DNA of 64,000 nt from SLRI01 sp964576715 (lineage in GTDB: Bacteria; Pseudomonadota; Alphaproteobacteria; Geminicoccales; Geminicoccaceae), in contig CAZNWE010000002.1 of assembly GCA_964576715.1 (NCBI GenBank), positions 41,280 to 105,279 on the forward strand. The letters are read 5' to 3'. Made by a program: the position numbers and the translations under genes. The notes under the pieces were generated by a model. The model saw nothing but the letters and a program-made list of their open reading frames with translations, ran no database searches and was not told the origin of the DNA. Positions 26,218-34,011 of this stretch are shown piece by piece. How positions within the stretch are numbered: the stretch's first letter is position 1; each line of letters starts with the position of its first letter.

Positions 26218-27003
26218 ATGCCCGAGGATCTCGCCCGCGACCCGCAACAGCTGCTCGACGCCATTGTCGCCATCGCCGATCGGGCCGGCCAGGAGATCAT
26301 GCGCCACTACGCCGTGGACGCGGCGGTCAGCCTCAAGGCCGACCAGTCGCCGGTGACGGTGGCCGACGAGGCGGGCGAGGCGATCATCCTCGAGGGCTTG
26401 GCGGCGCTGACGCCGGAGATCCCCGTGGTCGCCGAGGAGGCGGTCGCCCAGGGGCGGATTCCAGCGGTCGGCGACGGCCCGTTCTGGCTCGTCGACCCGC
26501 TGGACGGCACCAAGGAATTCATCCAGAAGCGCGGCGAGTTCACTGTCAATATCGGGCTGATCGAGGCCCGCCTGCCGGTGCTGGGCGTCGTTCTGGCACC
26601 GGCGATGGACACCGCCTGGTGGGGTGCGGTCGGGCTCGGGGCGAGCCGGCGCAAGGCCGGGGCAATCGAGCCGATCGCCGTGCGCCCGGCACCGCCGGCA
26701 GGCAGCATGGTCGCGGTCGCCAGCCGCTCGCATCGTGACGCCGAGACCGATGCCTGGCTCGCCGCGCAGCGCATCACCGACACCGTCTCCTGCGGCAGCT
26801 CGCTCAAGTTCTGCGCCGTCGCCGAGGGCCGGGCCGACGTCTATCCGCGCTTCGGCCGGACGATGGAGTGGGATACCGCGGCCGGCCACGCGGTGCTGCG
26901 CGCCGCCGGGGGCGCGGTCACGACCACGACCGGCGAGCCGCTGCTCTATACCAAGCCGGATTTCGCCAACGACGGCGGCTTCATCGCCTGGGCGCACCGC
27001 TGA
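26218..27003 (+). CDS. cysQ: 3'(2'),5'-bisphosphate nucleotidase CysQ
   Basis: A 261-residue Mg-dependent, Li-sensitive phosphatase of the inositol monophosphatase superfamily that removes the 3'-phosphate of PAP (and PAPS) in sulfate assimilation. Motifs: EEAVAQGR (metal Glu), WLVDPLDGTKEFIQ and the C-terminal MEWDTAAGHAVLRAAGG. ATG 26218 is preferred with AGGTG 5-9 bases before; an in-frame start at 26128 adds an unstructured leader. It is 18 bases upstream of pyrD in the same direction. Confidence 0.92.
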   Translation: MPEDLARDPQQLLDAIVAIADRAGQEIMRHYAVDAAVSLKADQSPVTVADEAGEAIILEGLAALTPEIPVVAEEAVAQGRIPAVGDGPFWLVDPLDGTKEFIQKRGEFTVNIGLIEARLPVLGVVLAPAMDTAWWGAVGLGASRRKAGAIEPIAVRPAPPAGSMVAVASRSHRDAETDAWLAAQRITDTVSCGSSLKFCAVAEGRADVYPRFGRTMEWDTAAGHAVLRAAGGAVTTTTGEPLLYTKPDFANDGGFIAWAHR

Positions 27004-27021
27004 CGCCGACGGCAGCGCTCG

Positions 27022-28116
27022 ATGGCGCAGCGCCGGCTCGGTGGACTGCCGCGGGCCATGCTGGCTGTGGGCCCGCGGCTGCTCCAATGCCTGCCGCCCG
27101 AGACCGCGCACGGCTGCGCACTGGCGGCCATCCGGCTGATGCCGCGGCTGCCGCTGGCGATCCCCGAGGGCTTGGCAGTGCGGCTCGCCGGCCTTTCGCT
27201 CGCCCATCCACTCGGCCTCGCCGCCGGCTTCGACAAGAACGGCTACGCTCTCGCCGGCCTGTTGCGGCTCGGCTTTTCCTTCGTCGAGGCCGGCGGGGTC
27301 ACCCTGCGGCCGCAGCCTGGCAACCCGCGGCCGCGGGTGTTCCGGCTGCCGGAGGACGGCGCGATCATCAACCGGCTGGGGTTCAACAATGACGGCGTCG
27401 ATCGATTCGTCGCCGCACTGGCCGGCCGCCCGGCGGCGCCGCCCGGGTGCTGCATCATCGGCGCCAATCTCGGCCTCAACCGGGACAGCACCGATCCGGC
27501 TGCCGACTACGCCGACCTGACCCGCTCGGTCCTGTCGCTCGCCGACTTCGTCACGGTCAACGTCTCCTCGCCCAATACCAAGGGATTGCGCGACCTGCAG
27601 GAGCGCCGGGCCCTTGCTGGCGTGCTCGATGCGGTGACCGGGGCCAGGGCGGCCGTTCATGCGATCCACGGCGAGTGGCGGCCGGTCTTTCTCAAGGTGG
27701 CCCCCGATCTCGACGAGGTGGCGGCCCGCACCGTGGTCGACGTCGCCATCGACGCGGGCGTCGACGCGCTGGTCGTCTCGAACACCACGCTGGCCCGCCC
27801 GCCCGGGCTCCGCTCGGCGCATCGCGGCGAGGCCGGCGGGTTGAGCGGCCGGCCGCTGTTCCTTCCCTCGACCCGGCTGTTGCGCCTGATGGCCCGGCAT
27901 GCCGGCGGCCGCATCGCCTTCGTCGGGGTGGGCGGCATCAGCTCGGGTGCGGATGCCTATGCCAAGATCCTCAATGGTGCGACAGCACTCCAGCTCTATA
28001 CCGCCCTGGTCTACACCGGGCCGGGCATCATCCAGCGCATTCTCGACGAGCTGTCAGCCAGCCTGGCGCGCGACGGTCATTCCAGCCTGGCCGCGGCGGT
28101 GGGCGCCGGGCTCTAG
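27022..28116 (+). CDS. pyrD: dihydroorotate dehydrogenase (quinone), class 2
   Basis: A 364-residue membrane-associated flavoenzyme of pyrimidine synthesis that oxidises dihydroorotate with ubiquinone. The N-terminal ~40 residues form the quinone-tunnel helices. FMN and substrate motifs: LGLAAGFDKNGYAL, GFNNDGVDRF, NLGLNRDS, VNVSSPNTKGLRDLQ (catalytic Ser), VSNTTLARP, GVGGISSGADAYAKI and LYTALVYTGPGI. Length is normal. It follows cysQ closely and is probably co-transcribed with it. Confidence 0.97.
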   Translation: MAQRRLGGLPRAMLAVGPRLLQCLPPETAHGCALAAIRLMPRLPLAIPEGLAVRLAGLSLAHPLGLAAGFDKNGYALAGLLRLGFSFVEAGGVTLRPQPGNPRPRVFRLPEDGAIINRLGFNNDGVDRFVAALAGRPAAPPGCCIIGANLGLNRDSTDPAADYADLTRSVLSLADFVTVNVSSPNTKGLRDLQERRALAGVLDAVTGARAAVHAIHGEWRPVFLKVAPDLDEVAARTVVDVAIDAGVDALVVSNTTLARPPGLRSAHRGEAGGLSGRPLFLPSTRLLRLMARHAGGRIAFVGVGGISSGADAYAKILNGATALQLYTALVYTGPGIIQRILDELSASLARDGHSSLAAAVGAGL

Positions 28117-28181
28117 CGGCCGGCTGGATGCCGTTCGAGCGCCCCGGTCGGAGAGGCAGCGAGCCGCTGGCCACAACGCTC

Positions 28182-28208
28182 TTGACGCCTCGGTCAGCGG
28201 CATCTAAG
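28182..28208 (+). promoter_or_regulatory. promoter of the riboswitch-metZ transcript
   Basis: TTGACG (28182-28187), 15 bases, then TCTAAG (28203-28208). The spacing is short but places the transcript start within a few bases of the riboswitch 5' end at 28214, which supports it. Confidence 0.45.
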
Positions 28209-28213
28209 GCCAA

Positions 28214-28269
28214 GTCGTGGTGATTTGAGCCGGTCGGCTTGCGGGCCACGTTAAACAAGCCGCTAAAAG
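28214..28269 (+). promoter_or_regulatory. SAM-II riboswitch (metA-type element)
   Basis: The conserved SAM-II core is recognisable: a 5' stem starting GTCGTGGTGATTTGAGCCGG, its closing strand GCCACG, then TTAAACAAGCCGCTAAAAGA forming the pseudoknot. This class is known from alphaproteobacteria upstream of methionine and SAM genes, and lowers their expression when SAM is bound. Here it precedes metZ by about 60 bases. Recognition is by consensus; pairing was checked by eye only. Confidence 0.93.
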
Positions 28270-28313
28270 ACCGGGTGCGCTTCGAGCCCTGGTCCGTCCC
28301 GGCCGGGGCTTTT
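28269..28313 (+). terminator. possible antiterminator/terminator switch between riboswitch and metZ
   Basis: AGCCC (28285-28289) pairs with GGGCT (28306-28310) and is followed by TTTTC at 28310-28314, a weak intrinsic terminator. The competing hairpin GACCGGG (28269-28275) with CCCTGGTC (28287-28294) uses the same CCC. The two cannot form together, as expected for attenuation downstream of the aptamer. Confidence 0.35.
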
Positions 28314-28330
28314 CATTTGGATGAACGAGC

Positions 28331-29515
28331 ATGGCGCAGCGGGACGAGACGGCGTGGCGGCTGGAGACCCGGCTGGTACAGGGTGCCCTCGATCGCTCGC
28401 ATCACGGCGAGACCTCGGAGGCGCTGTTCTTGACCTCGGGCTTCGTCTATGAGCGAGCCGGTGACGCCGAGGACCGCTTCAAGGACCGCGCCCCAGGCTT
28501 CATGTACAGCCGCTACGGCAACCCGACCGTGGCCGCGTTCGAGGCGAGGCTCGCCGCCATCGAAGGGGCCGAGGCCTGTTGTGCGGTGAGCTCGGGCATG
28601 GCCGCGGTCAATGCCGCCTTCTTGTGCCAACTCCGCGCCGGTGACCGCGTCGTTGCGGCACGGGCACTGTTCGGCTCCTGTCGCTACATCATCGAGGAGA
28701 TCCTGCCGCGCTTCGGCATCGAGACCACGTTCGTCGACGGTGCCGATCTCGAGGCCTGGCGCATCGCCCTCGTCCGACCGGCTAACCTGGTCTTCTTCGA
28801 GACCCCCGCCAATCCGACCCTGGCGCTGGTCGACATCGCCGCGGTGGCGGCCCTCGCCCACCGTGCCGGTGCGGCGGTCGTGGTCGACAATGTGTTCTCG
28901 ACGCCCCTCCTGCAGCGGCCGCTCGCCCTCGGCGCCGACATCGTCGTCTATTCCGCGACCAAGCATATCGACGGTCAGGGCCGGTGCCTCGGCGGCGCGG
29001 TGCTCGGCACCCGGCAGTTCCGGGACGAACTGCTGCACCCCTATCTCAAGCACACCGGGCCCAGCCTCAGCCCGTTCAACGCCTGGCTGCTGCTCAAGGG
29101 CCTCGAAACACTGCCGTTGCGGGTCGCCCAGCAATGCCGCTCGGCCCTGACCTTGGCGCACCATCTCGAGGCCCACCCGGGGGTCCGCCGGGTGCTCTAT
29201 CCGGGGCTGGAGAGCCACCCGCAGCATGGCCTCGCCAGGGCGCAAATGACCGCCGGCTCGACGCTCGTCGCGTTCCACGTCGGCGGCGGCAAGGAACGCG
29301 CCTTCGCCGTCTTGAACAAGCTCGAGCTGATCGCGATCTCCAACAATCTCGGCGATGCCAAGAGCCTGGTCACCCATCCGGCGACGACGACCCACTCCAA
29401 GCTTCCCGAGGTGGAACGCGCAGCACTCGGCATCACGGACGACCTGATCCGTCTGTCGGTCGGGCTCGAGCACGTCGACGACCTGATCGCCGATCTCGAC
29501 CGGGCGCTCGCTTGA
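28331..29515 (+). CDS. metZ: O-succinylhomoserine sulfhydrylase
   Basis: A 394-residue PLP enzyme of the Cys/Met metabolism family that makes homocysteine from O-succinylhomoserine and sulfide. PLP Lys lies in YSATKHIDGQGRCLGG. Other landmarks are the phosphate-binding YSRYGNPTVAAFEARLA and CCAVSSGMAAVNAAF, and the C-terminal SVGLEHVDDLIADLDRAL. The SAM-II riboswitch directly upstream fixes it in methionine synthesis and favours MetZ over cystathionine gamma-synthase or a gamma-lyase. Length is normal. Confidence 0.95.
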   Translation: MAQRDETAWRLETRLVQGALDRSHHGETSEALFLTSGFVYERAGDAEDRFKDRAPGFMYSRYGNPTVAAFEARLAAIEGAEACCAVSSGMAAVNAAFLCQLRAGDRVVAARALFGSCRYIIEEILPRFGIETTFVDGADLEAWRIALVRPANLVFFETPANPTLALVDIAAVAALAHRAGAAVVVDNVFSTPLLQRPLALGADIVVYSATKHIDGQGRCLGGAVLGTRQFRDELLHPYLKHTGPSLSPFNAWLLLKGLETLPLRVAQQCRSALTLAHHLEAHPGVRRVLYPGLESHPQHGLARAQMTAGSTLVAFHVGGGKERAFAVLNKLELIAISNNLGDAKSLVTHPATTTHSKLPEVERAALGITDDLIRLSVGLEHVDDLIADLDRALA

Positions 29516-29586
29516 CCGCGCCCCTCGGCTGCCGGCACAATCACTGACGTTCGGCGACGGCGCGGCCGAGGTGAAAGGGTGTCCGC

Positions 29587-30228
29587 ATGGCTGTCTCGAC
29601 CAACCAGGATGAGCCCGTCATCGATCTCGTCCTCTTCGATCTCGGCGGGGTCTTGATCGACTGGGAGCCGCGCCGGCTGTACCGCAAGATCTTCGCCGAC
29701 GCGGCCGAGATGGAGCGGTTTCTGGCGACGATCTGCACGCCGGCCTGGAACCTCGAGCTCGATCGCGGCCGCCCCTTCGCCGCCGCGGTGGCCGAGCTCG
29801 TCGCCCGCCACCCGCAGGAGCGCGCGTCGATCGAGGCCTATCACGCCCGCTGGATCGAGATGATCGGCGGGCCCATCGAGCCGACCGTGCGCCTGCTCGA
29901 GGGGCTCGCCGGCCAGAGCCGGCCGGTCCGGGCGCTCACCAACTGGTCGGCCGAGACATTCCCGCTGGTCCGCGACGATCCGGCTTACGCCTTCCTCGAC
30001 CATTTCGCGGCGATCTACGTCTCGGGCGAGCTCGGCATGGTCAAGCCCGATCCCGCCATCTTCGCGCATGTCCTAGACGACGTCGGCCTCGCCGCGCGGC
30101 AGATCCTGTTCATCGACGATGCGCCGCGCAACATCGAGGCGGCCGACCGGCTGGGCTTCGCCACCCACCGGTTCACGGATCCGGCCGCCCTCGCGGTCGA
30201 GCTGCGTCGCCGTCGGCTCCTGGGCTAG
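29587..30228 (+). CDS. HAD-superfamily hydrolase (subfamily IA, YihX-like)
   Basis: A 213-residue phosphatase-like protein. Motif I is FDLGGVLIDWEP (nucleophile Asp; the usual second Asp is absent from this stretch). Motif II is ALTNWSAETF, motif III Lys is in GELGMVKPDPAIF, and motif IV is LFIDDAPRNIEAADRLGF. YihX-type proteins dephosphorylate sugar phosphates; the substrate here is unknown. It begins 71 bases after metZ and ends 5 bases before the acylase gene. Confidence 0.9.
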   Translation: MAVSTNQDEPVIDLVLFDLGGVLIDWEPRRLYRKIFADAAEMERFLATICTPAWNLELDRGRPFAAAVAELVARHPQERASIEAYHARWIEMIGGPIEPTVRLLEGLAGQSRPVRALTNWSAETFPLVRDDPAYAFLDHFAAIYVSGELGMVKPDPAIFAHVLDDVGLAARQILFIDDAPRNIEAADRLGFATHRFTDPAALAVELRRRRLLG

Positions 30229-30233
30229 GGCCG

Positions 30234-32669
30234 GTGCGGCGGGTTCTTACGCGTCTTGCGGGCGGGGTGCTGGCGATCGGCTTGGCGGGTGCCGGGGTCG
30301 CGGCATGGCTGGCCTATGCGTCGCTGCCGACCTTGAGTGGCGAACTCGAGCTCGCCGGCCTCGGCGGCCCGGTGACGGTCAGCCGCGACGCCCTCGGCAT
30401 TCCCTTGATCGAGGCGGCGAGCGACCGCGACGCGGCCATGGCGCTCGGCTTCGTCCATGCCCAGGACCGGCTCTGGCAGATGGAGATGAGCCGGCGAATC
30501 GGTGCCGGGCGGCTCGCCGAGGTGGTGGGTGAGCCGGCAGTGGCGACCGACCGCTTCATGCGCACGCTCGGCCTCTACCGGGCGGCCGAGGCGGCCCTCG
30601 ACCACCTCTCGCCCGAGGCGATCGAGCGGCTCGAGGCCTATGCCGCGGGCGTCAACGCGCTGATCGATGACCGCCGCTGGACGCTGCCGCCCGAGTTCCT
30701 CTTGCTTCGCCATCGCCCCGAGCCCTGGCAGCCGGCCGACAGCCTGGTCTTGATCAAGACCATGGCCTTGAGCCTGGTCGAGAGCTGGCGGCAGGAGCTG
30801 ACCCGGGCAAGCCTGCTCGAGCACGTGCCGGCGGCGGCACTTGCCGATCTCTGGCCGCCGACCCGGCCCGACGCGGTCACCACGCTCGCCGCGACCGAAC
30901 TCGCGGCAACGCCGCCAAGCGCGCCGCCGGCGATGCGCAGGGCGGCGGCCGCCGCGGCGATCGCCCCTGCCGCCGGCACTCTCCTGGCCACCCTGCCGCC
31001 AACGGGCGAGCCTGGCCAGGGCTCGAACAGCTGGGCGGTCGCCGGACGGCACACCGAGAGCGGTGCGGCACTCCTCGCCAACGACCCGCATCTCAGCCTC
31101 GGCACGCCGGCACACTGGTACCTCGCGGCGATCCGCACACCCGCCGGGCTCGTCCAGGGTGCGACCCTGCCCTCTCTGCCGGTGGTCGTGATCGGCCGCA
31201 ACACCGACATCGCCTGGGGCTTCACCAATACCGCCGGCGATACCGAGGACCTGTTCGTCGAGCGCCTCGATCCCGCCGACCCCGGCCGCTACCTGACCCC
31301 CGACGGCAGTGCCGCGTTCGCAACGCGCGAGGAGACCATCGCGGTCAAGGGGCAGGATCCGCTCACCTTGACCGTGCGCCTGACCCGCAACGGCCCGGTG
31401 CTCTCCGACATCGTGCCCGATGCCGCCACGGTCGCCGGGTCGGGCCATGTGCTGGCGCTGCGCTGGACGGCGCTCGAGCCGGCGGACCGGACGCTCGAGG
31501 CCGGCATCGCGCTGGCACATGCTCGCGGGTGGGAGGATTTCACCGCAGCGATCGCCGCCTTCACCGTGCCGACGCAAAACGCGCTCTACGCCGACCGCCA
31601 GGGCGGTATCGGCGTCCGCCTCGCCGGCCGGCTGCCGGTGCGGCGGGACGGCGACGGCCGGCTGCCCGCGCCGGGCTGGAGCGGCAGCCACGACTGGCAG
31701 GGCCTGCTGCCGGCCGCGGCCAATCCCGCCGGCCGCGATCCGCCTGCCGGCTACCTCTTGAACGCCAACAACCGCCTCGTCGGTGACGGCTTTCCGCACC
31801 TCGTGACCGGCGACTGGAACAATGATCTGCGCGCCCGGCGGATCGAGGCCGTGCTCGGCCGCGCCGTCGCCGAAGGACCGCCGCTCGATGTCGAGGCGAT
31901 GCGCCAGCTGCAGCGCGACCGCTACTCGATGATGACGGCGGACTTCCTGCCGCTGCTGCTCTCGATCGCGGTCGACGACGAGCGGGCCCGGGAAATCCTC
32001 GCCGCGATGGCCGCATGGGACGGCACCAGCGCCCCCGACCGGGCGGAGCCCCTGGTCTTCCAGGCGTGGTACCGGGCCCTGGTCCGCCAGGTGCTGGAGG
32101 ATGAACTCAGCACCGGCTTTGCCGCCTATCGGGGGCTGCGCACCGACGCGATGCGGCACATCCTCGAGGCCGCCCCCGGCTGGTGCGACGACACCCGGAC
32201 CGCGGCCACGGTCGAGAGCTGCGCGGCGATGGCGGCCCTGGCGTTCGCGGCCGCCCTCGACGAGCTCACTTCGACGCACGGCACCGACTGGCGCGAGTGG
32301 CGCTGGGGGGCGGCGAGCCGGGTGCGGATGGCGCATCGGCCGCTCGATGCGGTCTGGGGTCTGCGGCGGCTGTTCTCGCTCCAGACCGAGGGCGGCGGCG
32401 ATGCCAGCACGGTCGACGTCGCCCGCTACCGGGCCAGCAGCCCCTATGCGACGGTGATGGCGCCCAGCCTCCGTCTCGTCGCCGATCTCGCCGAGCCTGC
32501 CGTCCTGCACGTCATCCTGCCCGCCGGGCAGTCCGGCCACCCGCTCTCGAAGCATTTCGGCGACCAGAAGGCGGCATGGCGCGAGGGCCGCCTGCACCGC
32601 ATGGCCATCGCCGCTGACGCGAGGGAAACCCGTCACATTTTGCAACTGCTGCCGGCCGATCGTGGTTGA
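30234..32669 (+). CDS. penicillin acylase-family N-terminal nucleophile hydrolase
   Basis: An 811-residue exported precursor. It opens with a membrane segment (LAGGVLAIGLAGAGVAAWLA) followed by the alpha-chain, including GFVHAQDRLWQMEMSRRIGA. Autocatalytic processing should expose Ser264 in GQGSNSWAVAGRHTESG as the beta-chain N-terminus and nucleophile. ANDPHLSLGTPAHWYL and AFTVPTQNALYADRQGGIGV are typical beta-chain segments. The family cleaves amides such as penicillins, acyl-homoserine lactones or cyclic peptides; natural substrates are seldom known. Start is GTG 30234, five bases after the HAD stop, so translation is probably coupled. Confidence 0.92.
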   Translation: MRRVLTRLAGGVLAIGLAGAGVAAWLAYASLPTLSGELELAGLGGPVTVSRDALGIPLIEAASDRDAAMALGFVHAQDRLWQMEMSRRIGAGRLAEVVGEPAVATDRFMRTLGLYRAAEAALDHLSPEAIERLEAYAAGVNALIDDRRWTLPPEFLLLRHRPEPWQPADSLVLIKTMALSLVESWRQELTRASLLEHVPAAALADLWPPTRPDAVTTLAATELAATPPSAPPAMRRAAAAAAIAPAAGTLLATLPPTGEPGQGSNSWAVAGRHTESGAALLANDPHLSLGTPAHWYLAAIRTPAGLVQGATLPSLPVVVIGRNTDIAWGFTNTAGDTEDLFVERLDPADPGRYLTPDGSAAFATREETIAVKGQDPLTLTVRLTRNGPVLSDIVPDAATVAGSGHVLALRWTALEPADRTLEAGIALAHARGWEDFTAAIAAFTVPTQNALYADRQGGIGVRLAGRLPVRRDGDGRLPAPGWSGSHDWQGLLPAAANPAGRDPPAGYLLNANNRLVGDGFPHLVTGDWNNDLRARRIEAVLGRAVAEGPPLDVEAMRQLQRDRYSMMTADFLPLLLSIAVDDERAREILAAMAAWDGTSAPDRAEPLVFQAWYRALVRQVLEDELSTGFAAYRGLRTDAMRHILEAAPGWCDDTRTAATVESCAAMAALAFAAALDELTSTHGTDWREWRWGAASRVRMAHRPLDAVWGLRRLFSLQTEGGGDASTVDVARYRASSPYATVMAPSLRLVADLAEPAVLHVILPAGQSGHPLSKHFGDQKAAWREGRLHRMAIAADARETRHILQLLPADRG

Positions 32670-32782
32670 ACGCACCGGCTGTCGTCACGCTGGTCTTTCT
32701 ATTTTTTCTCGAATGGGCTATGTGCTCAGCTCTTACCTCGTTGATTGCGGGAACTCGGGAGAGACCTTGACGAGAGCGGACG

Positions 32783-33409
32783 ATGCAGCCGGGTGAGTTG
32801 CGCAGCTTCGGCCAGCGGCTGCGCGCGCTGCGCCTCGGGCTGGCCTTGAGCCAGGCCGAACTCGCGCGGCTGATCGGCCGCCATCAGACGGCGATCGGGC
32901 CCTATGAGCGCGACGAGTACATGCCGAGCCGGGATGTCGTCGAGAAGCTCGCAGGAGCACTGCAGACCAGCCCGGAATACCTGCAGTTCGGCCGCACCCC
33001 CTATCGCAGCAACCTGCCTCGGCTCGGCCGGCTGAGCGCCGCCGGCCGGCTGATCCAGGCCGAACGGCAGCCGAGCCTGGGCCTCGCCGAGGAGCGGCTG
33101 GTGGCGATGACGATCGACGACGATGTCATGGCGCCGGTGTTCCGCCCCGGGCAGGTGGTGCTCGTCGGCCGGGTCGCGACCCGCGAGCTGGAGCCGCTGG
33201 TCGGCCGCCACGTGGTCGCCGAGCTCGCCGACGGCCGGCTGTTCCTGCGGCGCCTCCTGGCCGCCGCCGAAACCGGTGGTTATCTGCTCGGTGCCTATCA
33301 GGCACCACCCCTCGGCCCGCTCCGGCCGGTGGCGGCGCGGCTCGTCGTCGGGGTCGTGGAGCGCGAGGCGCTGGCCGGCGAGCTTCAAGAGCAGAACCCT
33401 TCTAGTTGA
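32783..33409 (+). CDS. XRE-family regulator with inactive S24/LexA-like C-terminal domain
   Basis: A 208-residue CI/LexA-like repressor. An N-terminal helix-turn-helix (ALSQAELARLIGRHQTAIGP) is joined to a C-terminal domain with the S24 fold (AMTIDDDVMAPVFRPGQVVL). In S24 peptidases the matching stretch is GDSM and a Lys follows later (KRL). Here Ser is replaced by Val and Lys by Arg (LFLRRLLAA), so self-cleavage is not expected. It is followed by a second XRE gene. The upstream region (32670-32782) is AT-rich and should hold the promoter. No phage genes are nearby. Confidence 0.85.
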   Translation: MQPGELRSFGQRLRALRLGLALSQAELARLIGRHQTAIGPYERDEYMPSRDVVEKLAGALQTSPEYLQFGRTPYRSNLPRLGRLSAAGRLIQAERQPSLGLAEERLVAMTIDDDVMAPVFRPGQVVLVGRVATRELEPLVGRHVVAELADGRLFLRRLLAAAETGGYLLGAYQAPPLGPLRPVAARLVVGVVEREALAGELQEQNPSS

Positions 33410-33437
33410 TGAGAAATTCAGGATTCTCTGGAAGTTT

Positions 33438-33456
33438 AAAATATCGCGGGTATTTT
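33438..33456. promoter_or_regulatory. AT-rich palindrome between the two XRE genes (candidate operator)
   Basis: AAAATA (33438-33443) and TATTTT (33451-33456) are perfect arms around a 7-base GC spacer. It lies in the only strongly AT-rich strip between the two regulators, where the promoter of the second gene must be. It is a candidate binding site for either XRE protein. Confidence 0.4.
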
Positions 33457-33534
33457 AGACAAATAAGGTATTCCACGGGTGCCGGCGCTGTCATGCAACC
33501 GCTACGTTCGCCAGACGAGGGGATCGGAAACAGG

Positions 33535-33963
33535 ATGAACCAGGTCGCCAACAAGGCCGTCGGCAAGGGGGTCGGTGGGCGTAGCCGCGCCCTCGACGTC
33601 GACCATTTCGTCAGCCTGCGGATTCGCCAAAGGCGGATCATGCTCGGCCTCACTCAGCAGCAGATGGCCGAGTTGATCGGCGTCACCTACCAGCAGGCGC
33701 ACAAGTACGAGACCGGCATCAATCGTATCTCCGCCGGCCGGCTCTACCAGATAGCCCAGGCATTGGGGGTCGAGATCGGCTATTTCTTCGACGACATCGA
33801 GCCCGACCAGCAGGCGCGCGTCAAGTCGACCGAGATGATGCCGCAGCAGCGCATGCTGCTCGAACTGGCGCGCAACTTCGCCGCCATCGGCAGCCGCAAG
33901 CACCAGGATGCGATCTGCAACCTCGCACGGGTCCTCGCTTCCGGCGATCGACCAGCGAGCTGA
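33535..33963 (+). CDS. XRE-family helix-turn-helix regulator
   Basis: A 142-residue regulator of a type common in alphaproteobacteria. The helix-turn-helix is LGLTQQQMAELIGVTYQQAH followed by KYETGINRISAGRLYQIAQA. The C-terminus (ELARNFAAIGSRKHQDAICN) is helical and probably used for dimers. ATG 33535 is preferred with GGAAACAGG upstream; earlier in-frame starts (33409, 33493) would run through the AT-rich regulatory strip. It is convergent with the orphan binding protein at 34012. Confidence 0.9.
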   Translation: MNQVANKAVGKGVGGRSRALDVDHFVSLRIRQRRIMLGLTQQQMAELIGVTYQQAHKYETGINRISAGRLYQIAQALGVEIGYFFDDIEPDQQARVKSTEMMPQQRMLLELARNFAAIGSRKHQDAICNLARVLASGDRPAS

Positions 33964-34011
33964 ACCGGCCGCCGCTGCGCTCCGGCGGCGGCCTCGCGGT
34001 CCAGCGCCGGC

